From CAUZIZ01 sp965219855 (GTDB taxonomy: Bacteria > Acidobacteriota > UBA6911 > RPQK01 > JAJDTT01): a DNA stretch of 64,000 bases. The stretch lies in assembly GCA_965219855.1 (NCBI GenBank), contig CBDCOR010000013.1, forward strand, positions 77,851 to 141,850, read 5' to 3'. Position numbers and translations under genes: made by a program. Each line of letters opens with the position of its first letter. Positions within the stretch are counted from its first letter, which is position 1. The notes beneath the pieces are model-generated. The model was not told the DNA's origin. It saw only the letters and a program-made list of their open reading frames with translations, and did not search any database. Of this stretch, positions 43,816-51,872 are shown in pieces.

Positions 43816-44448
43816 GAAGCCTCTCGCCACACTGTCCAGTGGCAAGAGACGTGCGACGATCCCAATGAAGTTTCAGCTTAGGCCTTCTAGGGCTTCCATA
43901 AGAACTCCTCCGAAGACTCGCATCTCCTTTCATCCTTGGTGGTCACTACGACCACAACTCTCGCCGATAGGAACTCCTCGCCCTTCACCCTTTCCTCCCC
44001 TTCTTCGGACAACGTGATGAATCCGTACATCCCATCCTCGCTCACAAACGCCGCCCACTCACTAGTCAAGGGGTTGTCGCTGCCCAAGGGAGACCTTATG
44101 GGGGGGGGTGTTATGAGATTTGTTGATGCTTCGATGAATCACTCAATGTTTCTTATCTCTTCGGGCTCCTCGCTGGTCTTGATATGAAGATCAAAAACAC
44201 CCAACCCCCCTGAGGCAAGATGGGTGCCTTGATTCGAGATCCGGTCCACGACCCAGGGTTCGGAAACCCTGGGCTGGAAGACGCAATCCCGTTGGGATTG
44301 ACCTCTCTTGGTTTTCGACGCTCAAGGCCTCAACACCTTGGGCCAAGGCAGGTGAAAGCCACAGCCTGAGGGCCGAGCTTTTTGTATCCTTGCGTTCCGA
44401 ACCTGACTCAAAAGTCACGAAGAAGCTCAGACAAACCTTCTTAGCTCC
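43816..44448. other. Noncoding stretch with tandem hairpins
   Basis: No supported gene is present. Strong short hairpins cluster in the right part: CCCAGGGTT/AACCCTGGG (44252-44273), CAATCCC/GGGATTG (44284-44300) and CCTTGGGCCAAGG (44335-44347). They resemble REP-type palindromes linked to RAYT transposases in other bacteria. A G-run (GGGGGGGG) is at 44101-44108. The remaining frames look like shadows. Confidence 0.5.
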
Positions 44449-44721
44449 CTAGAACATCTCTGGCGTCATCTCTTGAACCTCAAGAATCTTCGAAAACGGA
44501 ATCTGGGCACGGTCGTTTGCCTCCTTCACAGCGTCGGCAGTCTCCGCTTGGAAGTAACAGTGGGTTTGCTGGCTCTCTGGCAGAAAGTAGCTCCGAATCC
44601 AGTTGACGGACTGCCCCTCATCTGTCATCTCGGCGCAGCATGTCTTAGCCCGCAAACCCGCAGCAGTCAGCTGATCTGGCGTGATTCCAGGTAGATCTCG
44701 TTGGACGACGTAGGTAGGCAT
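44449..44721 (-). CDS. DUF4242 (SCO4226-like) protein
   Basis: The ATG at 44721 follows AGGAG and gives 90 residues starting MPTYVVQRDLPGIT. The pattern YVVQRDLPG, CCAEMTDEGQSVNWIRSYFLPE, THCYFQAETADAVKEANDRA, IPFSKILEVQEMTP is that of DUF4242, a ferredoxin-like dimeric fold for which a nickel-binding member is known in Streptomyces. The role here is unknown. It starts about 30 bases after the Clp_N-HTH gene on the same strand, so the two probably form an operon. Confidence 0.85.
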   Translation of the reverse strand: MPTYVVQRDLPGITPDQLTAAGLRAKTCCAEMTDEGQSVNWIRSYFLPESQQTHCYFQAETADAVKEANDRAQIPFSKILEVQEMTPEMF

Positions 44722-44750
44722 GGTTTTTTCTCCTTTCATCTTTCGATCTT

Positions 44751-45419
44751 TCAGTCTGGACTAAATGGCTCCAGGAGCTTCAATAAGTCCTCTCTCTTGA
44801 TCCGCAGTGCCCGCTCTCCCGCCAGCCTAAAGGCAGGAAGCTGGCCTCGACGAATATATCCACGGATCGTCTGGTAATGAACCCCAAGTAGCTGGGCGGC
44901 CTCATCGGGACTAAGGAGGGCTTTTTCCTCCAACGTCTGCGTGTCTACTTCTGGGGATGTCGTCGCGCCATTGCTTCGAGCACCGACGGGTTGCCACCGA
45001 GGCAGTTCTGAGCGCCATTCCGCCGAAGATAAGCTAAAGTCCTGCCGCAACTTCTTCATGAGACCCTGGGTTTCGTTGGCGAAGGCCACAAGTAGATGGA
45101 CGATAGCGACCCTTTTGTCACCATCTCGCCTAGCGGTGGCAGCAGCCCGGTTGAAGATCTCGACCGCAGCAACGCTGTACTTGACCTTCACTCCATTAGG
45201 TGCTGATTCCTCCGAAACCTCCCCAGGCTCTTCGAGATCGATAGTCCAGGGTCCGATCTGAGCGACGTTGAAGCGAGCTATGGTCTGCAGGAGGCCCACA
45301 AGAAGGTCATCTGGACTGATCTCCTCACGATTCGCTCGCTTGGCTCTGTTCATGGCCCGTTTCATGGCGACGAGAACGGTGCTGTTAGCTGCATCCTTTT
45401 CAGGAAATGGAAATATCAT
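44751..45419 (-). CDS. Clp_N-like domain fused to an excisionase/MerR-type helix-turn-helix
   Basis: This is a 222-residue protein. Residues 15-50 (AMKRAMNRAKRANREEISPDDLLVGLL-type) and 82-130 (EIFNRAAATARRDGDKRVAIVHLLVAF-type) look like the two repeats of the ClpA/ClpB N-terminal domain, which binds substrates or adaptors. The C-terminal 50 residues (LLSPDEAAQLLGVHYQTI ... LPAFRLAGERALRIKREDLLKLL) are an HTH_17/excisionase-type DNA-binding domain. There is no AAA+ ATPase. It may be a regulator that senses a ligand or protein through its Clp_N part. Only 15 bases separate its start from the IS4 copy B, which has removed its native promoter. Confidence 0.7.
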   Translation of the reverse strand: MIFPFPEKDAANSTVLVAMKRAMNRAKRANREEISPDDLLVGLLQTIARFNVAQIGPWTIDLEEPGEVSEESAPNGVKVKYSVAAVEIFNRAAATARRDGDKRVAIVHLLVAFANETQGLMKKLRQDFSLSSAEWRSELPRWQPVGARSNGATTSPEVDTQTLEEKALLSPDEAAQLLGVHYQTIRGYIRRGQLPAFRLAGERALRIKREDLLKLLEPFSPD

Positions 45420-45434
45420 TTATTATCTCTTAGT

Positions 45435-46750
45435 CAGTAGCGTCCCAGCGTTAGTCGAATAACATCAACTGTTTATGAATGTCACTATTCTGAGTAATGT
45501 AATGCATGTCCTGAAAGGCCTGTAAAATTGGGGTTTTCTCGAAGAGCGAGACACTCAGGACCTGGAGAATTGTGTAGAGCGGCAACTCGAGATAGAGGCG
45601 CTTGCGGATGATGGCGATGAGCAGGTAGGTACTGAGGGCGATCCAGATTTGTGTTTTCACGGCATTGGGACTGGTGCCGTAAAAGGCCTTGATGCGGAGA
45701 TGCTGTTTGATCCATTTGAAGAACAGTTCGATCTGCCAGCGGAGCTTGTAGAGCCGGGCAATAGTCAGAGCGGGAGAAGCAAAGTCGTTGGTGAGGAATA
45801 CTAGCCGCAGGTCGGTGGTGACGTCGAAGAACTTGATGCGACGCAAAGGTTCGGGGTAGGCCTTGGCCGGATAGAAGGTGCTCAGCAGGACAGTTTGGTC
45901 GCAGATCAGTCCCGTCGTTCTGTCCACCGGGTGGGAGTAGCGGCGGCGGAACTTGAAGTTGGCCTTGGCGCGGGTCACGAATAACGACCGGGCAGAATGG
46001 AGTCGGTACAGGCGCCCGAAATCCAGGTATCCGCGATCCATGATGTAGTAGGCACCGGGACAAGGAATCAGGTGGTCCAAGGCGTGGACATCGTGCAGTT
46101 TTCCGTCCGAGATCAGAACGAACTCGGGAATGGCGCCGTGCAGGTTGAGCAAGGTATGCAGTTTGATCGCCCCCTTGGTACGGCGGAAGCGCGCCCAGGG
46201 GAAGACCGAGAGGCACAGGTCGATGGTCGTGGAGTCCAAGGCATAGACGGTCGCGTTCAGGTCGACTCCCAGGTCCTCGTCGGTGTACAGGCGGCGCGCT
46301 TCGGCGATAAGCACTTGGGCAAACTCGGCATAGATGCGCCAGTCGCGCCTCTCGTTGGCATTGGACAGATTGTTGCGGGAGACCGTGGAGCGAATGCCCA
46401 TGTGGAAGAGCTTGGATCTCATGGCCCGTAGGCAGGCTTCGATATCGCGCAAGCTCTCGCGATAGGTCAACTGTGCAAAGGCCATGACCCGGTAATGGTC
46501 GGCACAGCGGAACGACTTGACCTTGTAGTCGCCTCCGTAGTGCTGAACAATGCGATGAAAATGATGCCAGGGAAGATGCCGCATCACCTGAGAAAAAATC
46601 GTCGTGCCCGTGTACATGCTCGCCCTCCTTATGAACTGAAGGGCGTGAGCGTACACTCACTTTCAAGTCGGAAACACCCATTATCTTCTCTAACATATTA
46701 CTCATTAATACTTTACAGAGATTAGAAGCCCAAACGTTGGGACACTACTG
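45435..46750 (-). mobile_element. IS4-family element, copy B (no target duplication)
   Basis: Ends CAGTAGCGTCCCAGCGTT and AACGTTGGGACACTACTG and the length of 1316 bp match copy A. The flanks differ: the left flank ends CTCTTAGT and the right begins GTCTTCTAT. No 9-bp duplication exists, unlike copy A. The element therefore marks a recombination or deletion endpoint, or an assembly join, between the chromosome-like left part and the plasmid-like right part. Confidence 0.9.
45451..46617 (-). CDS. IS4-family transposase (copy B)
   Basis: The 388-residue protein is the same as at 22177 apart from Thr for Met in DRTxGL. The motifs ALDSTTIDL, IMDRGYLDF and YKLRWQIELFFKWIK are intact. The start is at the ATG at 46617 after AGGAGGGCGAGC. 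Confidence 0.95.
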   Translation of the reverse strand: MYTGTTIFSQVMRHLPWHHFHRIVQHYGGDYKVKSFRCADHYRVMAFAQLTYRESLRDIEACLRAMRSKLFHMGIRSTVSRNNLSNANERRDWRIYAEFAQVLIAEARRLYTDEDLGVDLNATVYALDSTTIDLCLSVFPWARFRRTKGAIKLHTLLNLHGAIPEFVLISDGKLHDVHALDHLIPCPGAYYIMDRGYLDFGRLYRLHSARSLFVTRAKANFKFRRRYSHPVDRTTGLICDQTVLLSTFYPAKAYPEPLRRIKFFDVTTDLRLVFLTNDFASPALTIARLYKLRWQIELFFKWIKQHLRIKAFYGTSPNAVKTQIWIALSTYLLIAIIRKRLYLELPLYTILQVLSVSLFEKTPILQAFQDMHYITQNSDIHKQLMLFD

Positions 46751-46765
46751 GTCTTCTATATGTAT

Positions 46766-46816
46766 ATGTTTCCCCTTAGCACGAACTCTTGGGGGGCAAT
46801 GTTTCCCCTTAGCACG
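46766..46816. repeat. Iteron-like direct repeats near repA
   Basis: Two 18-bp direct copies of ATGTTTCCCCTTAGCACG lie at 46766-46783 and 46799-46816, 33 bases apart (about three helical turns). They abut the IS4 copy and lie beyond the 3' end of repA. Such spacing fits initiator-binding iterons of a plasmid origin. More copies may have been removed by the IS. Confidence 0.55.
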
Positions 46817-46985
46817 TGGGAAAATCCCTCGATTCACGGCCAGATGTGGAAAACTTCGCGGGGAGTGCCACCGAACCGTGCTCTAGGATGCCCCAGGAGC
46901 GGCTTTGATCGGTAGAGGCACCACCCTTACCCGCAAGACGGGCAACAAACCAGGAGAGCGCCACGACGGGCGTTCAGTCGCGTCT

Positions 46986-47957
46986 TTAGGGTGAGATCAA
47001 GGCCGGTCTCGGCCCAGGGGTCGGGGGAATGTGCGGGGGAGATGGATAGAGGATCAGGAGGCCCCGCGCCGTTCCATAATTCAGGTCCGGCCAGGCCAGC
47101 TTGATCTTCTTCAACTCCCGGAGCACCTTGATGCGGAAGTTTTGAACGGTTTGGTTATCGCTGGCTTTGGCCGGGGTCGTTCCGAACTGACGGTACACCT
47201 GCTTCCAGGTGATCCGTTGCGGATCGCGGAGTGGAAAGGTTCGGTAGACCAACCACAGGTAGAGATCGAGGCCCAACGGAGAGCGTTTGAGCGCCTTGAG
47301 GGTGGTGAGATCGAGTGGCACCGGATGGCTCACAATCTCATTGAAGAATGACTCGCTCAGTCTCACCTTGCTCTCCCACAGTCCCGCTTGATCGGGATGT
47401 TTGGGATTCCACCAGAAGTCGGTGAGATCCGCGAGCACGGCGTTGGCGCGGGCTCGCCGGTTGGCATCTTTGTAGATCATCGAGACGCTGCAACTAAACA
47501 GCCGCTCCATTTGATTGCGGAGGCGGGCTTGCCCGCGCCCATCGGTACTAGAGATACCGAGCTTCCGCATGAACTCGGAAAGCGAACGACCTAGAACGAT
47601 ATCGCGGCTTTGGGTGCGTACCACTTCGGTACAGAGCCAGGCCAGGATCAAACGTGGGTTGGTTCCGAAGGGGAGCTTGCTGTTAAGGCCAGCGGTCATC
47701 CCCAACGTGAAGGGGCCGTTGACACGCTCGTATTGAAGCTGGTTGCCGGGGTTGGAACGGGGGAGGCTGCACAGCGCCATCGTGCGCCCCAGGAAACCTC
47801 TATCCGGCGTTGCTTCGCTGGCCCCGACAAGTCGGTTTACTTGATCGGCAAGGGTGAAGGCACGGCGGGGAGCGGACAGGCGGCGCACCTGGATGGGGCC
47901 GGGCAGATCGGCCAAGGCTTCGGCAACAGGAACCAACTCGCCACGTTGACGCTGCAT
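46986..47957 (-). CDS. repA: RepA-type plasmid replication initiator
   Basis: This 323-residue protein resembles the plasmid RepA family (PF04796-type): SLPRSNPGNQLQYERVNGPFTLGMTAG, RLILAWLCTEVVRTQSRDIVLGRSLSEFMRKLGI, a helix-turn-helix-containing middle, and LDLYLWLVYRTF ... ITWKQVYRQFG near the end. It would initiate replication at nearby iterons. It is the only replication gene seen and shows that the region right of 46750 derives from a plasmid. An inverted repeat overlaps its start and ribosome site (47953-47976), suggesting autoregulation. Confidence 0.85.
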   Translation of the reverse strand: MQRQRGELVPVAEALADLPGPIQVRRLSAPRRAFTLADQVNRLVGASEATPDRGFLGRTMALCSLPRSNPGNQLQYERVNGPFTLGMTAGLNSKLPFGTNPRLILAWLCTEVVRTQSRDIVLGRSLSEFMRKLGISSTDGRGQARLRNQMERLFSCSVSMIYKDANRRARANAVLADLTDFWWNPKHPDQAGLWESKVRLSESFFNEIVSHPVPLDLTTLKALKRSPLGLDLYLWLVYRTFPLRDPQRITWKQVYRQFGTTPAKASDNQTVQNFRIKVLRELKKIKLAWPDLNYGTARGLLILYPSPPHIPPTPGPRPALISP

Positions 47958-47976
47958 GGGTTTATTCTCCCATGCA
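47953..47976. promoter_or_regulatory. Perfect inverted repeat over the repA start
   Basis: The arms TGCATGGG and CCCATGCA surround an 8-base spacer. On the repA strand the right-hand arm contains the GGGAG ribosome site and the left-hand arm contains the ATG. It can therefore be a dimer-binding operator or a hairpin that hides the start, either of which would limit initiator synthesis. Confidence 0.55.
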
Positions 47977-48260
47977 CCTCAGACAAGACAGGGACACCAC
48001 CACCGTCTATTCCTGAGACATCCTCCTGCATCGCAACGACGACTTCGACGGGCTCGCGCGCCCATACGGACCTGAAAATCGCCCCAGGACCACGGGCGTT
48101 CCCGAGACGGAACACCATCAAAATAGCAAGTAGCTCCCAGCTCATGTTTCCTCTCAATCCGTTCTGTCCATTCTGTCACGCCCCCTAATTCCAGGTCGGT
48201 ATTCCCAGCGTCTCCGCCAACCCTGCAAGGTTCACAGGCGGCTATGGAATCGTGCGGGGT

Positions 48261-48671
48261 ATGGCCCGCGAAATGGCATGGGTCCAGTTGTTTTGCCGAG
48301 GGTCGGGTTGCGGGACGATGTTCACCATCTGCGGAAGCTGCTACCGGGGGCAGGTCTACTGCGGAGAGAGGTGCCGACGCCGGATGAGACGCCAACAGAT
48401 GCGGCTTGCCAACCGGCGACACCAGGACAGCCCGGAAGGACGGCTCGATCACCGGGACCGGCAACGGGTCTACCGGGCAAAGCGCCGTCTCCGGCGCGTG
48501 ACGGATCATACTTCCGCCCACCGCATTCGGTCAGGCAATATCAAAAAACCATGGACAAAACCGCGAAGGAGGCCGCCCTTTGGGGAGGAATTTCAGCCTC
48601 GGCGGCGATTGAAGCGGCCCCAAGCCGCCATTCGGGCCGTTTGCATCGTGTGTGGGCGCATGCGGCGGTAA
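48261..48671 (+). CDS. Cys-rich, highly basic small protein (zinc-ribbon-like)
   Basis: This 136-residue protein has an N-terminal cysteine cluster (FCRGSGCGTMFTICGSCYRGQVYCGERCRR-type; seven Cys in about 30 residues) like a treble-clef or zinc ribbon. A long Arg-rich body (RRRMRRQQMRLANRRHQ, QRVYRAKRRLRR) and a final CIVCGR pair follow. Similar short proteins accompany plasmid and integrative-element backbones, but no function is known to me. RNA or DNA binding is likely. It is the first gene of the forward operon. Confidence 0.55.
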   Translation: MAREMAWVQLFCRGSGCGTMFTICGSCYRGQVYCGERCRRRMRRQQMRLANRRHQDSPEGRLDHRDRQRVYRAKRRLRRVTDHTSAHRIRSGNIKKPWTKPRRRPPFGEEFQPRRRLKRPQAAIRAVCIVCGRMRR

Positions 48672-48693
48672 TCGGCCCAGAGAGGGAGAAACG

Positions 48694-48891
48694 ATGTTTG
48701 GGAAAAAGAAGAAGGCCAAGGCGAAGGTTGAATTGGTTTCAGTCGAGACGGAGGCGGAATTTCACGCGGCGCTCGATAGGGGCGCGGACGTGGAACTTAC
48801 GCATGAACTCGCTGAAAAGGTTGGCTTGATGGTTGAGGATGTGGGAACCCTCGAAGAAATCAAGGCCGCAAGATTCGATCCCTACAACTGA
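48694..48891 (+). CDS. Small hypothetical protein of the element backbone
   Basis: The ATG at 48694 follows GAGGGAG and gives 65 residues: a Lys-rich start (FGKKKKAKAKVELV) and an acidic remainder (ELTHELAEKVGLMVEDVGTLEEIKAARFD). No family is recognised. It is 20 bases before ardC and probably co-transcribed. Confidence 0.6.
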   Translation: MFGKKKKAKAKVELVSVETEAEFHAALDRGADVELTHELAEKVGLMVEDVGTLEEIKAARFDPYN

Positions 48892-48911
48892 GACAACCGG
48901 AGGGACACGGC

Positions 48912-50006
48912 ATGGCAAAACGGCCACCGAAGCAAACCCACTATGAGCGGAGCGAGGCATACGCCAAGCAGGTGAGCGGTGAAATCATCGAGCAGATCAA
49001 AAAAGGCACCGCGCCCTGGCAAAAGCCCTGGAAGCCGGGCGAACAAATCGGAGCGACGAATGTAGCCACCGGAAAAGCCTACACCGGAGGGAACAGCCTG
49101 TATCTCATGAGCCGTCAGATCAGCGAAGGCCGGGGAGACAACAGGTGGGGAACCTACCGGCAGATCGAGGCAGCGGGCGGGCAGGTGCGGCGGGGAGAGA
49201 AGGGAACACAAGTCCTGTTCTATCAGAACCGGACGGAGCGACCGGCGAAGGACGCGGAAGGGAAGATCCGCAAGGACAAGGACGGCAAAACGATCTATGA
49301 GGAAACGGAGAACGCGCGGCCTGTGATGCGTCAATACACCGTTTTCAACGTGGAGCAGACCGATGGATTGAAGTTGCCGCCCAGGGAATCTCCCACCACC
49401 CCGGAATGGGACACGCACCGGGAGGCTGACAAGGTGCTACGCGCCAGCGGCGCGAAGGTGCAGCACGTCCCCGGTGGAGATCGGGCCTACTACTCGCCCA
49501 CCGAGGACAAGATTGTGCTACCGGACCCGTCGCAATTCGCCACGCGTAATGGCTACTACCAGACGGCGCTGCACGAGGCGGGCCATTCGACCGGCCATCA
49601 CGACCGGATGAACCGCGACACTCTCAAAGAAGGCATGGCGGCGGGCTTTGGGAGCCCGGAGTATGCCCGCGAGGAATTGCGGGCGGAGATCAGCGCCATG
49701 ATGACCGGAGAGCAGGTGGGCGTGGGCCACGACCCGCAGCGCGGCGCGGCCTATGTTGCGAATTGGGTGGCGGTGCTGGAAAAAGACCCGCATGAGATCC
49801 GCCGGGCGGCGGGCGAGGCGCAGCAGATGACAAATTACCTTATGGAACGGGCGATCACCCAGGAGCGGGAGCACCCGACCAAGACCAGGGCCGAGCTTAC
49901 GCAAGAGTTTTCCCACGCCAGGGGTCCGCAGATCGGCCAGACACCGAAGCAGCCAGCGGCGGCGCGGACACAGACGCAAGAGCGCGATAGGGGGCCGAGC
50001 CGGTAA
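48912..50006 (+). CDS. ardC: ArdC-like antirestriction protein with zincin domain
   Basis: This 364-residue protein has an N-terminal ArdC single-strand DNA-binding region (VSGEIIEQIKKGTAPWQKPW, GNSLYLMS, WGTYRQIEAAGGQVRRGEKGT). The C-terminal metallopeptidase-like domain has the zinc site HEAGHSTGHHDR (H221, E222, H225). In conjugative elements ArdC protects incoming single-stranded DNA from host restriction. It sits at the head of the transfer operon, as expected for a leading-region function. The C-terminal 30 residues are Gln/Arg/Thr-rich and probably unstructured. Confidence 0.9.
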   Translation: MAKRPPKQTHYERSEAYAKQVSGEIIEQIKKGTAPWQKPWKPGEQIGATNVATGKAYTGGNSLYLMSRQISEGRGDNRWGTYRQIEAAGGQVRRGEKGTQVLFYQNRTERPAKDAEGKIRKDKDGKTIYEETENARPVMRQYTVFNVEQTDGLKLPPRESPTTPEWDTHREADKVLRASGAKVQHVPGGDRAYYSPTEDKIVLPDPSQFATRNGYYQTALHEAGHSTGHHDRMNRDTLKEGMAAGFGSPEYAREELRAEISAMMTGEQVGVGHDPQRGAAYVANWVAVLEKDPHEIRRAAGEAQQMTNYLMERAITQEREHPTKTRAELTQEFSHARGPQIGQTPKQPAAARTQTQERDRGPSR

Positions 50007-50015
50007 GGAGGCGCT

Positions 50016-50909
50016 GTGTTTGATCCACGAGATATAAGCAGTGATCCGCGAACACTGACCCCGGAGCGGCCCAAGCGCGATCCCCTGAAAGAGCGCCAGG
50101 ACCGGACGCGCACCGGAAGCCGGGCCGAGTTTGATCCGCGATCCGAACGCGACGGTTTCACGGCCCGCAGCGAGCGGGCTGTGGCGGAGATCGGCATGTA
50201 TCGGACGGTAGCCTACAAGGATCTATCGGAGGCGCATTTTGATGGACACCCCTACGCCACGCGCCGGGCGGTGGACCGGATGATTCAACAGGGCGACGTG
50301 CGGGAGCATACCGCCAAGGGTCCGCAGGGAGGCACCTACAAGGTGCTGACGCTCACCGGGAAGGGAGTCCACCGGGCCGAAGTCGCGGCCCAGGCCCAAG
50401 GGCTTGACAGCGGACAGAAGGCGTGGGGCGGCAGGGTCAAACCGGCAGAGCTACAGCATGACACGGCGGTATTCCGGGCGGCGCGGATCGAGCAGGGCAA
50501 GTTGATCGAAAAGGGAGCCGTGTTGCGGCGGGTTCGCATCGACGCCGAGTTGAAACGCGAGGTTGCCAGGGCGTCAGAGACGGCCAGGATGAAGGGCGGC
50601 AAGGCGGCGGCGGACACGGCGCGGGTGGGAAAAGCGGCGGAGCTGGGCCTACCCGTCAAGGCCGGGAAAGTCGAGTACCCGGACGCGCAGCTTGAGTATG
50701 ACCTTGATGGACGAAGCGGCAGGGTGAATGTGGAGATTGCGACTGAGCACTACAGCGCCAAGAGCATCGGCGCGAAAGCGGCGGCGGGCTTCGCCGTGCA
50801 TGGAAGCAATGGCCGGGCGAAGGCGCGAGTGGCGCGGGCGCTTGGCCGGGACGATGGCAACAGCGGCGGCGGAGGCAAAGACCGCGATCCCGCCTCATTT
50901 GAACTCTAA
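50016..50909 (+). CDS. Winged-helix replication-relaxation-like protein
   Basis: The GTG start at 50016 has a strong AAGGAGG site. The 297-residue basic protein has a winged-helix region (RSERAVAEIGMYRTVAYKDL, YATRRAVDRMIQQGDVREH, GGTYKVLTLTGKG) and then a longer alpha/beta part (HDTAVFRAARIEQGK, YPDAQLEYDLDGRSGRVNVEIATEHYSAKS) resembling the nuclease-like half of replication-relaxation proteins found on conjugative elements. The role in DNA processing is inferred, and it may substitute for part of the missing relaxosome. It lies nine bases after ardC. Confidence 0.6.
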   Translation: MFDPRDISSDPRTLTPERPKRDPLKERQDRTRTGSRAEFDPRSERDGFTARSERAVAEIGMYRTVAYKDLSEAHFDGHPYATRRAVDRMIQQGDVREHTAKGPQGGTYKVLTLTGKGVHRAEVAAQAQGLDSGQKAWGGRVKPAELQHDTAVFRAARIEQGKLIEKGAVLRRVRIDAELKREVARASETARMKGGKAAADTARVGKAAELGLPVKAGKVEYPDAQLEYDLDGRSGRVNVEIATEHYSAKSIGAKAAAGFAVHGSNGRAKARVARALGRDDGNSGGGGKDRDPASFEL

Positions 50910-50918
50910 GGAAGACTC

Positions 50919-51242
50919 ATGCAGCCCTGGAAAATAAGCGTGGGATTGACGGCCATCATCTGCGCCGGGGGCTTGATGCTCGCCGGCGAGGGATTTTCAT
51001 GGCTACGGCCCTACTTTTGGATGGCCCTCACCGATCACTGGATGCCGGTCGCATGGTACGCAGGGCTGGCCCTGGCCGCGCTGATGTTTTCGCTCTACTC
51101 CGGGGCCCGTCTCCTGGGGCTTGCCGACATGGGCCGGAAAGTGGATCTGATGGAGCGGTCCATCCGGCGCGGCGAAGGAGGGCAAGCGGAGCTTGCCGAG
51201 AAGATGGAGCAAGAGGAACGAGGGGAGTATCCGGGAGCCTAA
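50919..51242 (+). CDS. Small two-helix membrane protein
   Basis: The 107-residue protein has two hydrophobic segments (VGLTAIICAGGLMLAG and VAWYAGLALAALMFSLYSG) and a charged cytoplasmic tail (RSIRRGEGGQAELAEKMEQEERGE). AAGGAAG precedes the ATG. No family is recognised. Its place directly before virB2 suggests an accessory part of the transfer apparatus. Confidence 0.6.
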   Translation: MQPWKISVGLTAIICAGGLMLAGEGFSWLRPYFWMALTDHWMPVAWYAGLALAALMFSLYSGARLLGLADMGRKVDLMERSIRRGEGGQAELAEKMEQEERGEYPGA

Positions 51243-51278
51243 CGGATCAAGCTTTCAAACCACAAAGGAGATTGAAAC

Positions 51279-51572
51279 ATGACCTTACCTTACACCGGCG
51301 CTCGAAAGCGCGGAGTCCTCATCGTGGCGCTCATCGTGGCGTCATCTACGGAACTGCTCGCCCAGGGTACAAGCCCCTGGCTCCAAGCCATCGACGTACT
51401 GCAACAGGCGTTCACCGGCCCGATAGCGCGAGGCTTGAGTCTGATTGCCATCGTGGTAGGGGGCTTGATGTTTGCCTTTGGTGAAGGCGGCAGCAAGAAG
51501 GCCCTGGCCGGGATCATCTTCGGGCTTGGCATGGCCATGGGAGCGGCCAACTTCCTGGCTTGGCTGTTCTGA
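51279..51572 (+). CDS. virB2: VirB2/TrbC-like pilin
   Basis: The 97-residue precursor has a long signal sequence (RGVLIVALIVASSTELLAQG) and two hydrophobic helices separated by a short polar loop (GPIARGLSLIAIVVGGLMFAFGEGGSKKALAGIIFGLGMAMGAANFLAW-type). This is the standard layout of conjugative pilins. AAAGGAG precedes the ATG. Its stop overlaps the virB3 start by one base. Confidence 0.85.
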   Translation: MTLPYTGARKRGVLIVALIVASSTELLAQGTSPWLQAIDVLQQAFTGPIARGLSLIAIVVGGLMFAFGEGGSKKALAGIIFGLGMAMGAANFLAWLF

Positions 51573-51868
51573 TGAAGCGCGGCAAGGCGTGGCGCGGATA
51601 CCCGGCGCTCAGTAAGCCGCTCACCATTATGGGAGTCGAGCGCCGGTGGTTCCTCTTGAGTGCCACCTTGGGACTCGCCATGTGGAACGCGATCAACTCT
51701 ATTGTGACCGGAGGGTTGATCTTCGCGGTGTTGTACGCCGTGGGATTTTGGGCCTGGAAGCAAGACCCCAACATGCTCGAAATCTTGCGGGCGTCGGCCA
51801 AGTTTCGCGCCCGCTACGATCCGGGCAAGTGGGCGGCAGCGCCCTGGACCCTCTTGATTCGGAGATAA
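51572..51868 (+). CDS. virB3: VirB3/TrbD-like inner-membrane protein
   Basis: This is a 98-residue protein starting at the ATG that overlaps the virB2 stop. Motifs typical of VirB3 are GYPALSKPLTIMGVERRWFLL and a single hairpin of hydrophobic sequence (LGLAMWNAINSIVTGGLIFAVLYAVGFWAW), followed by KQDPNMLEILR. It partners VirB4 in the inner-membrane complex. Here a methyltransferase gene lies between it and virB4. Confidence 0.85.
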   Translation: MKRGKAWRGYPALSKPLTIMGVERRWFLLSATLGLAMWNAINSIVTGGLIFAVLYAVGFWAWKQDPNMLEILRASAKFRARYDPGKWAAAPWTLLIRR

Positions 51869-51872
51869 GCCG

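Noticed and set aside
43887..44187. Short overlapping frames on both strands in the hairpin region
   Set aside because: No ribosome site, no family pattern, and they overlap the repeats; treated as noncoding.
22161..46750. IS4 copies A and B as a composite transposon
   Set aside because: They are in direct orientation, but the outer flanks do not share a target duplication and copy A has its own complete one.
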